Shown here: positions 1 to 6,279 of the stretch, piece by piece
Numbering within the stretch: the first letter of the stretch is position 1
How the letters are laid out: every line of letters begins with the position of its first letter
Assembly (NCBI GenBank): GCA_038231495.1
Contig: JBBRLG010000443.1
Span: forward strand, 1-6,279
Length of the DNA: 6,279 nt
Reading direction: 5' to 3'
Origin: JBBRLG01 sp038231495
GTDB lineage: Bacteria > Planctomycetota > Planctomycetia > Gemmatales > Gemmataceae
Translations under genes and position numbers: made by a program
The notes under the pieces: model-generated
The model's input: only the letters and a program-made list of their open reading frames with translations
Told to the model about the DNA's origin: nothing
Database searches by the model: none

Positions 1-446
1 GCGCCCCCCGCCGTCACCACGCCGCCGGAGACGGCGACGCCGATGTTGGAGCCCGAGGCGGCGGCGCCGCCGCCCTGGCCGGTAACCTGGACCGCTCCGC
101 CCGCCGAGGTGATCTGCGACCCCACGTCCTGGATGTAAACGCCGTGATTGGAGTTGCCGCCCCCGTTGCCGCCGGTGCCCAGGACGGTGACGCCGCCCGT
201 GCCGCCCGCCGTCACCACGGCCCCACCGTGGACGTAGACGCCGTAGCCCTTACCCGCAGCCGACGAGCCGCCGCTGCCGGTTACGTTGACGTTGCCCCCC
301 GTGCCGCCGTCAAGCGTGGCATTGTCGACATCGACACCGATGGGTTGGCCTGACGTGCCCGTGCCGAAGAGGCTGAGGGCGCCGCCATGCGTGGCGACGG
401 TGGAGAGGGCCGTGACGGCGATGGGACCGCCGCTGACGTTGAGGTT
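1..446 (-). repeat. Gly-rich 33-residue (99-bp) repeat array, continuing past the window edge
   Basis: NVNVTGSGG (981-989), GVTVLGTGG (1014-1022) and AVQVTGQGG (1047-1055) are spaced exactly 33 residues apart. Between them the motifs GVYV (998), GVYI (1031) and GVAV (1065) recur at 33 and 34, each followed by a VVTAGG or ITSAGG-like strand. A more divergent unit precedes them (NLNVSGG at 930, ALSLFGTGT near 952, IGVDVDN at 965). The pattern suits a repetitive beta-solenoid of the kind seen in adhesins and autotransporter passengers. The array is open at position 1, so copy number is unknown. It differs in sequence and period from the 65-residue beta-helix units upstream in the protein. Confidence 0.85.
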
Positions 447-3233
447 GCCGCCCGTGAAGGTCGTGCCCAGCGACACGCTGTGCAGCGTGGTCGCAACAAT
501 GCCGCCAGCGCCTCCCTCAGTGACAGTGATATTAGTGACCCCGCCGACGGCGTTGGTCAGGCCCAGTGCCAGTGTGTCAATGCGGGTGCCGAGGTCGATG
601 GCTAGAGTGCTGACGGCATTCCTCACCGCGATATCGATGTCCACGAAATGCGACGTCGTGGGGGAGTCCACCCGTTGGTAAGTCAACCCCGCCGCGAGCG
701 ACGATCCGGCGACGAAGTAGGTGCTGCCGATGTCGATGCGCATGTGGCCGGCCAACGGTTCCGTGACCGTTACCACCTGGCTACCGGCGAGCTGTTCAGT
801 CAAACGGAGCGCCGTGCCAGCGCCGCCGTAGCTGAGAAGTAGCTCCCCGGGAGGGAGGCTGGCCACCACGGAGCTGAACTCCGAGGTATTGCCGGCCGGG
901 TCCGTCGCGGTCGCGGATACGAACCGGCCTGCGGCGACCTGTACCGGCACGGTGACCGTGAAATTGACGTTGCCCGTGCCGTCGGTGGTCACTGTGGCCG
1001 AGGTCAGGAAAGATTCCCCCTGACCGAACCCGCTTGGGTCGGCCCCCGTGTTGGCGAAGAATTCCAGCGTATAGGTCGTGTTCGCCGCGCTGTTCAGAGT
1101 GCCGGTGATGGTGGTGCCGCTCACGCTCGTAAGGACCGGGTAGTTCTGCAGGTTGTTGGGCCCCGAGCGGACACCGGGAGCGTTGGGTGTGACGCCGTCG
1201 TTGTTGAGGTCGATGCCGAGGCCCTTGTTCTGGTAGATAGAGTTGCCCGTGATGGTGTTACGGGACGCGGTACCCTTGATCACCACGCCTCCCCCGCGCA
1301 CCGCGGCGAGGGCAGCAGAGCTAAACGTGTTGAACGCGATCGTGTTGGATCGAATGGTGTTGCGTTCAAACGGATAACTCGGGAAGCCGTAGAGCACGAT
1401 GCCGCTGCCATTGTTGCCCAGCGGCGAGCCGTCGGCGGCGGTCCCGATGCGGTTGTTTTCGATCGCGGTTCCCGTCACGCCGTACCTGGCGCCGTCGATG
1501 AAAATGCCGGCAGGACCCAGGTTGTAGTAGTTACCGGGCAAGTTGCCGGTGCCATTCCCGGAAATCACGTTGCCCGCGCTCGCGGTGGGACCGCCGATCG
1601 TGGTGACGCCGAACGTGGATTCCAGGAGAATGCCGTGATTGGCATTGCCCATGGCTGCCGTGCCGGCGGCGTTGGTGCCGATGAAGTTGCCCTGGATCAC
1701 GTTGTTCTGCAAGTCACTGCCCGCCTGGTCGAGACGGATGCCGTTTTTCCCACTGGCTGCAATGACATTGCGCGCTGCGGCGTCAGTTCCGCCGATCGTG
1801 GCGCTCGTGCCGACACCAATGATCTCGATGCCGTTCAGGGCATTTCCGTACGCCGTCATGCCGGTGACGTCGGTGCCGATGTAGTTGCCCTGAATCTGCA
1901 CCTGGCTCGGCCCGAACAGGTAGATGCCATCGCCGCTGTTGGAAGCGATGACGTTGCCGGCGCCGGCGCTGCTTCCGCCGATGGTCCCCCGGTTGGGACC
2001 GTTGCCGTAGAGACTCACGCCGTGATTCTGGTTGCCCAAAGGTTGGCTGCCCGTGATGTCGGTGCCGATGAAGTTGCCCACGATCAGAGGGTCGGTGGCG
2101 TAGGACAGGATAATGCCACCGCCAAGGTTGCCTGAGATGATGTTGCGGGCCGCGGCCGTGGTCCCGCCGACCGTCAGATTGGTGGTACTATTATTGCCAT
2201 AGCTTGGGTCGGTGCCCACGCCCGCGCCACCGTTTCCCAGGGGTAGGGTGCCCGTAAGGTCGGTGCCGATGCGGTTGCCTTGAATAAGGGTTCCCTGGTC
2301 GCCGGCGACGACGTGAATGCCATTATTCCCGTTGCCCGAGATAAGATTCCCGGCCCCAGGCGTCGTCCCGCCGATGGTGAGCGACCTACTGGTGCCTGCT
2401 TCAACGCCTTCCGCTCTCGCGTTCGGAATGGCCACGGCGACGGTGCCTGTGACATCGGTGCCGATGAAGTTCCCTTGCACCAGCACCCCGGTCGCAAAGA
2501 CGACGAGGCCGGCCACTCGGTTCCCGGAGATCAGGTTGCGTGCAGCCGCGGTGGTTCCGCCGATGACGGTGTTTGCTCCGCTCACGGAGATGCCGCCGAC
2601 GAAGTTGTAATTGCCGGTGCTGTTGCCCAGGGCGACGTGGCCCGTCGAGTCCGTGCCGATGAAGTTGCCGTCAATCACCGCAGCGGTGGCGGTCGCGGCG
2701 AAGTTGATGCCGCTCAACGTGAAGCGATTGATGACCAGACCGCTGACCCTGCTGTTTGCCGTGTCGATCAGCAAGCCGGCGGCGTACCCGGCTTTGGAGC
2801 CGTCCAGCTCGATCTGGAGGACGGCATTGTCGGCGAAGAATCCAGGAGGGTTGGTGTTTCTGCTGGAGCCGGGCTGGGTGTAGCCGTCGATGATGACCGA
2901 CTTCGCCGAGCCCGGAGGCGGGTAGGTGATCTCCGGCAGGGCCGAGATCGGGGTTATCGTGTGGACTCCCGCCCCGGGAATGTTGAATGCAATCGTGTTC
3001 TGGACGTCCGTATTGGTGTTGCAGGCCACCATCGCCTGCCGTAGCGAACCAACGCCGTCGTCGTTGGTGTTGACCACCGTCAAGAGGGCTGGGGCCAGCC
3101 GGTCCTCCAGCGTTTCGAGCCGGGGCCGGTAGCGGGTGCCAACTGGCGGGGACACTGACCGCCGCCGTTTGTTTGCAACCGGTCCCAGGCCACAGGCGCG
3201 GCGCAGGTTCCGTAACCAACGGGTGAATGACAT
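1..3233 (-). CDS. Giant surface/secreted repeat protein with N-terminal LEDR-type leader and right-handed beta-helix, C-terminus cut by the window edge (at least 1077 aa)
   Basis: An uninterrupted frame of 1077 codons starts at the ATG at 3233 and leaves the window at position 1 without a stop. Residues 1-50 are Arg-rich, lack a hydrophobic signal-peptide core, and end in RLETLEDRLAP, a motif typical of large planctomycete exported proteins. Residues 51-70 (LTVVNTNDDGVGSLRQA) resemble the CSLREA-type segment that often precedes beta-helices. Residues ~150-670 form a NosD/PbH1-like parallel beta-helix with recurring GNFIGTD, IGGT..AARN and NLISGN motifs. Residues ~701-792 (FFANTGADPSG, VSATATDPAGNTSEFS) look like an Ig-like or beta-sandwich segment common in such proteins. 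Residues ~798-925 I cannot assign. From ~930 onward Gly-rich NVNVTGSGG/GVYV repeats take over. There are only two Cys (14 and 71), and no catalytic residues are evident. The start is supported by GGAAGGG 11 bases upstream. The likely role is structural, adhesive or cell-surface; an enzymatic role such as a polysaccharide lyase cannot be excluded. Confidence 0.9.
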   Translation of the reverse strand, partial: MSFTRWLRNLRRACGLGPVANKRRRSVSPPVGTRYRPRLETLEDRLAPALLTVVNTNDDGVGSLRQAMVACNTNTDVQNTIAFNIPGAGVHTITPISALPEITYPPPGSAKSVIIDGYTQPGSSRNTNPPGFFADNAVLQIELDGSKAGYAAGLLIDTANSRVSGLVINRFTLSGINFAATATAAVIDGNFIGTDSTGHVALGNSTGNYNFVGGISVSGANTVIGGTTAAARNLISGNRVAGLVVFATGVLVQGNFIGTDVTGTVAVAIPNARAEGVEAGTSRSLTIGGTTPGAGNLISGNGNNGIHVVAGDQGTLIQGNRIGTDLTGTLPLGNGGAGVGTDPSYGNNSTTNLTVGGTTAAARNIISGNLGGGIILSYATDPLIVGNFIGTDITGSQPLGNQNHGVSLYGNGPNRGTIGGSSAGAGNVIASNSGDGIYLFGPSQVQIQGNYIGTDVTGMTAYGNALNGIEIIGVGTSATIGGTDAAARNVIAASGKNGIRLDQAGSDLQNNVIQGNFIGTNAAGTAAMGNANHGILLESTFGVTTIGGPTASAGNVISGNGTGNLPGNYYNLGPAGIFIDGARYGVTGTAIENNRIGTAADGSPLGNNGSGIVLYGFPSYPFERNTIRSNTIAFNTFSSAALAAVRGGGVVIKGTASRNTITGNSIYQNKGLGIDLNNDGVTPNAPGVRSGPNNLQNYPVLTSVSGTTITGTLNSAANTTYTLEFFANTGADPSGFGQGESFLTSATVTTDGTGNVNFTVTVPVQVAAGRFVSATATDPAGNTSEFSSVVASLPPGELLLSYGGAGTALRLTEQLAGSQVVTVTEPLAGHMRIDIGSTYFVAGSSLAAGLTYQRVDSPTTSHFVDIDIAVRNAVSTLAIDLGTRIDTLALGLTNAVGGVTNITVTEGGAGGIVATTLHSVSLGTTFTGGNLNVSGGPIAVTALSTVATHGGALSLFGTGTSGQPIGVDVDNATLDGGTGGNVNVTGSGGSSAAGKGYGVYVHGGAVVTAGGTGGVTVLGTGGNGGGNSNHGVYIQDVGSQITSAGGAVQVTGQGGGAAASGSNIGVAVSGGVVTAGG
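1434..2669 (-). repeat. Tandem ~195-bp intragenic repeats encoding ~65-residue beta-helix units
   Basis: The motif GN(F/R/Y)IGT(D/N) recurs at residues 189, 254, 319, 386, 449 and 515, with a degenerate ENNRIGT copy at 592. The spacings are 65, 65, 67, 63, 66 and about 77-78 residues. A second marker, (I/V)GGT/S/P, recurs at 224, 287, 355, 418, 480 and 546. The similarity is visible in the DNA: gtgccgatgaagttgcc or a close variant recurs on the plus strand near 1677, 1876, 2066, 2265, 2460 and 2658. Each unit is long enough for about three beta-helix rungs of ~22 residues. The second unit lacks the usual LGN after IGTD.TG, and the last full unit carries a ~12-residue insertion near residues 562-573. 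Confidence 0.93.
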
Positions 3234-3244
3234 GGTTCGTTTTT

Positions 3245-3251
3245 CCCTTCC
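3245..3251 (-). promoter_or_regulatory. Ribosome binding site of the beta-helix protein gene
   Basis: GGAAGGG on the minus strand lies 11 bases upstream of the ATG at 3233. It is purine-rich and partly complementary to the 16S anti-Shine-Dalgarno. The spacing is slightly long but workable. No other in-frame ATG follows it before the Arg-rich leader, so it supports the chosen start. The frame stays open further upstream (at least to about 3350), but I saw no ATG in it there. Confidence 0.55.
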
Positions 3252-3395
3252 AGGTTGGTCGGCGGTACGACAAAAAGCCGCTGATCCCGGCGCGGCCCTC
3301 TCTTCAATGCGATATCTGGAGCTGAAGTGCGCAATAATTCTGAAAAGATTTGGACCGAGGGGAAAACCTTCACCAACTCTCCACTGCAACTGCGC

Positions 3396-3430
3396 AAAAA
3401 AACCCCGGCCGGTGCTGGAGGCAACCCCGG
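3396..3430 (-). terminator. Possible rho-independent terminator of the kinase gene
   Basis: Eight bases after the kinase stop codon the minus strand reads CCGGGGTTGC, a CTCCA loop, then GCACCGGCCGG, followed by GG and seven Ts (3402-3396). The stem pairs CCGG and GGT-GC with CC-GG and GC-ACC, but needs a one-base T bulge and a two-base GG bulge. The position just after a stop codon and the T-run on the correct strand favour a terminator. The imperfect stem is the weakness. Confidence 0.45.
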
Positions 3431-3438
3431 TTATTCCC

Positions 3439-6108
3439 TTACGGGCTGCCCTTTTGCTCCGTCGACGGGCGAACCGGAGGGAGTTTCTTTTGCCACTCGC
3501 CGGCCTGCGCTGGTCGGCCCCACTTATCATACAGCGCGATGAGGTGTTCGACCGCCACGCGTTGAAACCGCGTAGGGGTGCCCCGTGCGGTTCGCAACCC
3601 TTCTTCCGCCTCAAGCAGGAGCGGCTCGGCGTCCGCGTACCGTTTCAACCCCGTCAGACTGGCCCCGTGCCAGCACTGCGCCCAGTGGACCCAGAAAGCC
3701 TGTCGCTGGGGGGCGTTCCGGATGATGCCGTGCGCCTCGCCGAGGTCGCGCTCGGCGTCCTCGTACTTCCCTTGGAGGGCGCGCGCCCGGCCCAGGTCGG
3801 ACAGCACTGCTCCGATCTGGTAATTTCCGGGGGGGTAGTTCTTGCGGCGGCGCCCCAGGACCTCCTGGCCGCGGGTAATCGCGTCGTCCAGTCGGCCCAC
3901 GTCGAGCGCGACCCGCACCGCGAGACCGGATAGCCGGTCGACTTGTCCGTTGTCGGGACCGATGAGCCGCACGGCCCATTCCAGGTACTCCGCGACGAGC
4001 TTGTCGGCTTCGGCCAAGTCGCCGGCCAGGTCGAGCGAGTTGGCCAGGTTGTATACGGTGCCCACCAATTCGGACGGGGGACCGGCTTTCTTCCGGCGTA
4101 CGGTGAACACCTCCCGGAAGAGCGAGGCCGATTCGTTATGCTGGCCTACCTCGTTCAGCTGGACCGCGAGGTTGTTCATGGAAATCAGGGTCTGTTCGTC
4201 TTCGGCCCCCAGCGTCCGTCTCCGGGCGTCCAGACACCGGCGGCTAAGGCCAATCGCTTCTACCTTGCGACCCGCCAAGCCGACCGCGATCGCATAAGTG
4301 TCCAGGGAGTCGAGGGTGTCCCGGTCCTCGGGGCCGAGCACGCGGGCGCGGGCCTCCCACGTCTGCTTCGCCAGCGGCTCGGACTCGCCCGGCCGTTGGA
4401 GGTACAGGTTCAGGAAGTCCGCCAGCGCCTCCTGGGCGGCGAGCGTCTCCGGCCGGTCGGGTCCCAGCCCCTCCCGGCGCAGGGCGACCGCCCGGCGCAA
4501 GTGACGCTCGGCCTCCGGCAGCAGCCCGAGCTTGGCGTACGTCTTGGCGATCGTATAGTGAAGCGTCGCCTCCGTCCCCGGCTTGTCCGCGAAGCGCGAG
4601 TTGCCGTCAATCCGCTTCTCCGCCCGGCGGAGCAACTGCTCGACCGTCACGCGCTTATCGGGCGAGTTCTTGTCCGGGTCGGCTTGGCCGAGCAGGTCTT
4701 CGGTCAAAAAGTCGTTGACCGCACGGGACTCGGCGGCGGCGGCGTCGGCCCGGTTCCGCTCTTCCGTCACCTCCACGAGCCGCTGGGTGGCCAGCCGTTC
4801 GGCCGCGTTGGCGCGGAACAGCCCGGCGGTGGTGCCGATCACACCGGCAACCAGGACGGCGACCACAAGCGCGGCGGCGAACACCGGGCCGCGGTTCTTG
4901 CGCACAAACTTCCGGAGCCGGTAACCCGGAGTCGGCGGGCGGGCGACGATAGTCTCATCGCCCAGGAACCGTAGCACGTCCATGGCGAACCCGTTGGCCG
5001 TCTCGTACCGCCGGTCCCGATCCTTCTCCAGCGCCTTCATTACAATCCAGTCGAGGTCGCCCCGGACCAACCGGAGCAGCCGGGCCGGCTCGGTGTGCCG
5101 GGCGGCGGCGGTCTTGGGTAGAGTCTCGGACGAACTCAGTCGGGTACTCGGCCGGGGCGGCTCCTCCTGCCGGATCACGCGCAACACTTCCAGCATCCCC
5201 ACCTCCCGCAGCCGCTTACGGTCCATGGGGGTGGTGCCGGTGAGCAGCTCGTACAGCAGGACCCCCAGAGCGTAAATGTCGGACCGGGTGTCAACGTCCT
5301 GGTTGTTCAACTCGGCTTGCTCCGGGCTCATATATTCCAGCGTGCCGACCACCGCCCCCAACCCGGTGAACAACGTCTTGTCGGTCAACTGCTGTCCCGT
5401 CGCCTTGGCCACCCCGAAGTCGATCACCTTGATCACCGGCCTGCCGTCGTACGGAGCGACCAGGACGTTGGACGGCTTGAGGTCCCGGTGGATCACGCCC
5501 TTCTGGTGGGCATGCTGGACCGCCCGGCAGACGTCCACGAATAGCTCCAGCCGCTCCCTCGGCGTCAGTCGCTTTTCGTCGCAGTAGCGGGTGATCGGCA
5601 CTCCCTTGACCAGCTCCATTACGAAGTACGGCCGCCCGGCGGGCGTCGTGCCGGCGTCGAGGACTCGGGCGATGTTTTGGTGATCCATCAGGGCCAGCGC
5701 CTGGCGTTCCGCCTCGAACCGCGCCAGCACCTGCTTGGAGTCCATCCCCGGTTTGATCAACTTCAGGGCCACGCGCCGGCGGATCGGCTCGGCCTGGTCG
5801 GCCAAGTAGACGGTTCCCATCCCCCCTTCGCCGATCACGGCCAGCAACTTGTACGGCCCGATCACCGTCCCGGGCGCCTCGGCCGCCGCGACCTCGGGGG
5901 TCGGCACGGCCGGCGGCTCGAGGTTGGCCGTCGCCGCCACTTCGACCGGGTGATCGAGAAAGCTGTCGGCGGCCCGGTGCTGTTCGAGCAGCCGGTCGAG
6001 CCGCCGGCGGAGCGGCTGGTCCGCGGCGCACGCCCGGTCGAGGAACGCCGCCTGCTCGGTTGGGTCCGGGATTTCCAGTGCTTCAAGGAACAGAGACTGC
6101 TCGTTCAT
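3439..6108 (-). CDS. Membrane-anchored Hanks-type serine/threonine protein kinase with C-terminal kinesin-light-chain-like TPR repeats (889 aa)
   Basis: This is a transmembrane Ser/Thr kinase that transfers phosphate from ATP to protein Ser/Thr residues. Residues 1-80 are the acidic/Ala-rich leader typical of planctomycete kinases (ALEIPDPTEQAAFLDRAC). The kinase domain spans about 84-385. Its glycine loop is GEGGMG (93-98), the ATP-binding Lys is K116 in VALK, and the likely helix-C Glu is E134. The catalytic loop is HRDLKPSN (207-214), DFG is 230-232, and the activation segment ends in GTLEYMSPE (255-263). All key residues are present, so it should be active. One hydrophobic helix lies at about 408-430, followed by a charged coiled-coil-like stretch (433-465). 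TPR-like helical repeats run from about 515 to 875, several joined by LG.(E)D..TL linkers as in kinesin-light-chain TPRs. The kinase should be cytoplasmic and the TPR tail extracytoplasmic. I chose the ATG at 6108 because family members start M(N/D)E; an in-frame ATG at 6177 would add 23 basic residues unlike the family. Neither start has a clear Shine-Dalgarno. The stop is TAA at 3441-3439. The substrate is unknown. Confidence 0.96.
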   Translation of the reverse strand: MNEQSLFLEALEIPDPTEQAAFLDRACAADQPLRRRLDRLLEQHRAADSFLDHPVEVAATANLEPPAVPTPEVAAAEAPGTVIGPYKLLAVIGEGGMGTVYLADQAEPIRRRVALKLIKPGMDSKQVLARFEAERQALALMDHQNIARVLDAGTTPAGRPYFVMELVKGVPITRYCDEKRLTPRERLELFVDVCRAVQHAHQKGVIHRDLKPSNVLVAPYDGRPVIKVIDFGVAKATGQQLTDKTLFTGLGAVVGTLEYMSPEQAELNNQDVDTRSDIYALGVLLYELLTGTTPMDRKRLREVGMLEVLRVIRQEEPPRPSTRLSSSETLPKTAAARHTEPARLLRLVRGDLDWIVMKALEKDRDRRYETANGFAMDVLRFLGDETIVARPPTPGYRLRKFVRKNRGPVFAAALVVAVLVAGVIGTTAGLFRANAAERLATQRLVEVTEERNRADAAAAESRAVNDFLTEDLLGQADPDKNSPDKRVTVEQLLRRAEKRIDGNSRFADKPGTEATLHYTIAKTYAKLGLLPEAERHLRRAVALRREGLGPDRPETLAAQEALADFLNLYLQRPGESEPLAKQTWEARARVLGPEDRDTLDSLDTYAIAVGLAGRKVEAIGLSRRCLDARRRTLGAEDEQTLISMNNLAVQLNEVGQHNESASLFREVFTVRRKKAGPPSELVGTVYNLANSLDLAGDLAEADKLVAEYLEWAVRLIGPDNGQVDRLSGLAVRVALDVGRLDDAITRGQEVLGRRRKNYPPGNYQIGAVLSDLGRARALQGKYEDAERDLGEAHGIIRNAPQRQAFWVHWAQCWHGASLTGLKRYADAEPLLLEAEEGLRTARGTPTRFQRVAVEHLIALYDKWGRPAQAGEWQKKLPPVRPSTEQKGSP

Positions 6109-6279
6109 GATCGAATCCGGAATGGAAAACCGCGAGCCGGGTTTGCGCGATCGGCACGGCCCGCTGCCGAATCGCATCAGACTAGGATGCTACTCGACCG
6201 CAGGGCGTTGCGCCAAGGAAAACCCGGCGTGGCAGCAGAGGAGGTGCGGGTGCCGGGGGAGCGAGAGGAGGTTGGCTGA
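6109..6279. other. Segment upstream of the kinase with no recognisable gene
   Basis: All three minus-strand frames entering from 6279 close before the kinase: stops lie at about 6190, 6184 and 6177. Their short translations (for example SANLLSLPRHPHLL and QPTSSRSPGTRTSS) match nothing I recognise and do not resemble the C-terminus of the ECF sigma factors that often precede such kinases. The plus-strand frame reading through here is the shadow of the kinase. The kinase promoter and 5' leader should be here, but no convincing -35/-10 pair is visible. It could instead hold the last codons of an upstream gene. Confidence 0.4.

Noticed and set aside
1434..2669. Regular ~195-bp repeats considered as a CRISPR or other non-coding array
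   Set aside because: The repeats are in frame, degenerate and encode a consistent protein motif set; there are no short identical repeats with unique spacers.
1635..3044. Plus-strand open frames (1635-2135, 2280-3044) with repeated GADEV-like peptides
   Set aside because: The peptide repetition simply mirrors the ~195-bp repeats of the minus-strand beta-helix gene read antisense.
3141..3233. Possible Tat signal around RRACG or KRRRS in the leader of the giant protein
   Set aside because: No hydrophobic stretch follows either Arg cluster and the consensus residues after the twin Arg are missing.
3320..3385. AT-rich patch on the minus strand (TTTTCAGAATTATTG) as a promoter of the giant-protein gene
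   Set aside because: The best -10-like hexamer (CAGAAT) matches 4 of 6 and the paired -35-like TTTTCC only 3 of 6, too weak to call.
2671..3424. Minus-strand frames at 2671-3273 and 3080-3424 overlapping the start of the giant protein
   Set aside because: They are out of frame with the long 1077-codon frame, have low-complexity Arg/Pro/Gly content and show no family features.
3943..4974. A 343-residue open frame on the plus strand opposite the kinase, and similar plus-strand frames at 3136-3933 and 5677-6279
   Set aside because: They lie antisense to conserved kinase/TPR codons, are Arg/Gly/Pro-rich with no recognisable motif, and are expected shadows of GC-rich coding sequence.

Overview
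The window looks like a piece of a GC-rich planctomycete chromosome, most likely from the Gemmata/Gemmataceae side of the phylum. Three things point there. One is a large membrane Ser/Thr kinase with kinesin-light-chain-type TPRs, a family strongly expanded in planctomycetes. The second is a giant repeat protein that begins with an Arg-rich leader ending in a RLETLEDRLAP motif. The third is the pervasive G/C preference at third codon positions. This assignment comes from recognising the families, not from a database search.

Both real genes lie on the minus strand. Reading in the direction of transcription, positions 6279-6109 are an upstream segment with no recognisable gene. Positions 6108-3439 encode an 889-residue kinase: an N-terminal family-specific region, a complete Hanks-type kinase domain, one transmembrane helix, a coiled-coil-like linker, and a long TPR tail. 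A 205-base gap follows, with a terminator-like hairpin plus seven Ts just after the kinase stop. From 3233 a second gene runs off the window at position 1. It has at least 1077 codons without a stop, and I translated it by hand because no closed frame covers it.

The second gene encodes a secreted or surface-type mosaic protein. In order it has an Arg-rich leader with the LEDR motif, a GSLRQA segment, a right-handed parallel beta-helix built from about seven ~65-residue units, an Ig-like/beta-sandwich segment, a segment I cannot assign, and then a different Gly-rich array with a 33-residue period that is still running at the window edge.

The kinase probably senses or scaffolds through its TPR tail and phosphorylates cytoplasmic targets. 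The repeat protein probably acts outside the cytoplasm. They share strand and adjacency, but the terminator-like structure argues for separate transcripts, so a functional link is only a hypothesis. I found no RNA gene, CRISPR array, insertion sequence or attachment site. The many open frames on the plus strand are shadows of these two genes.
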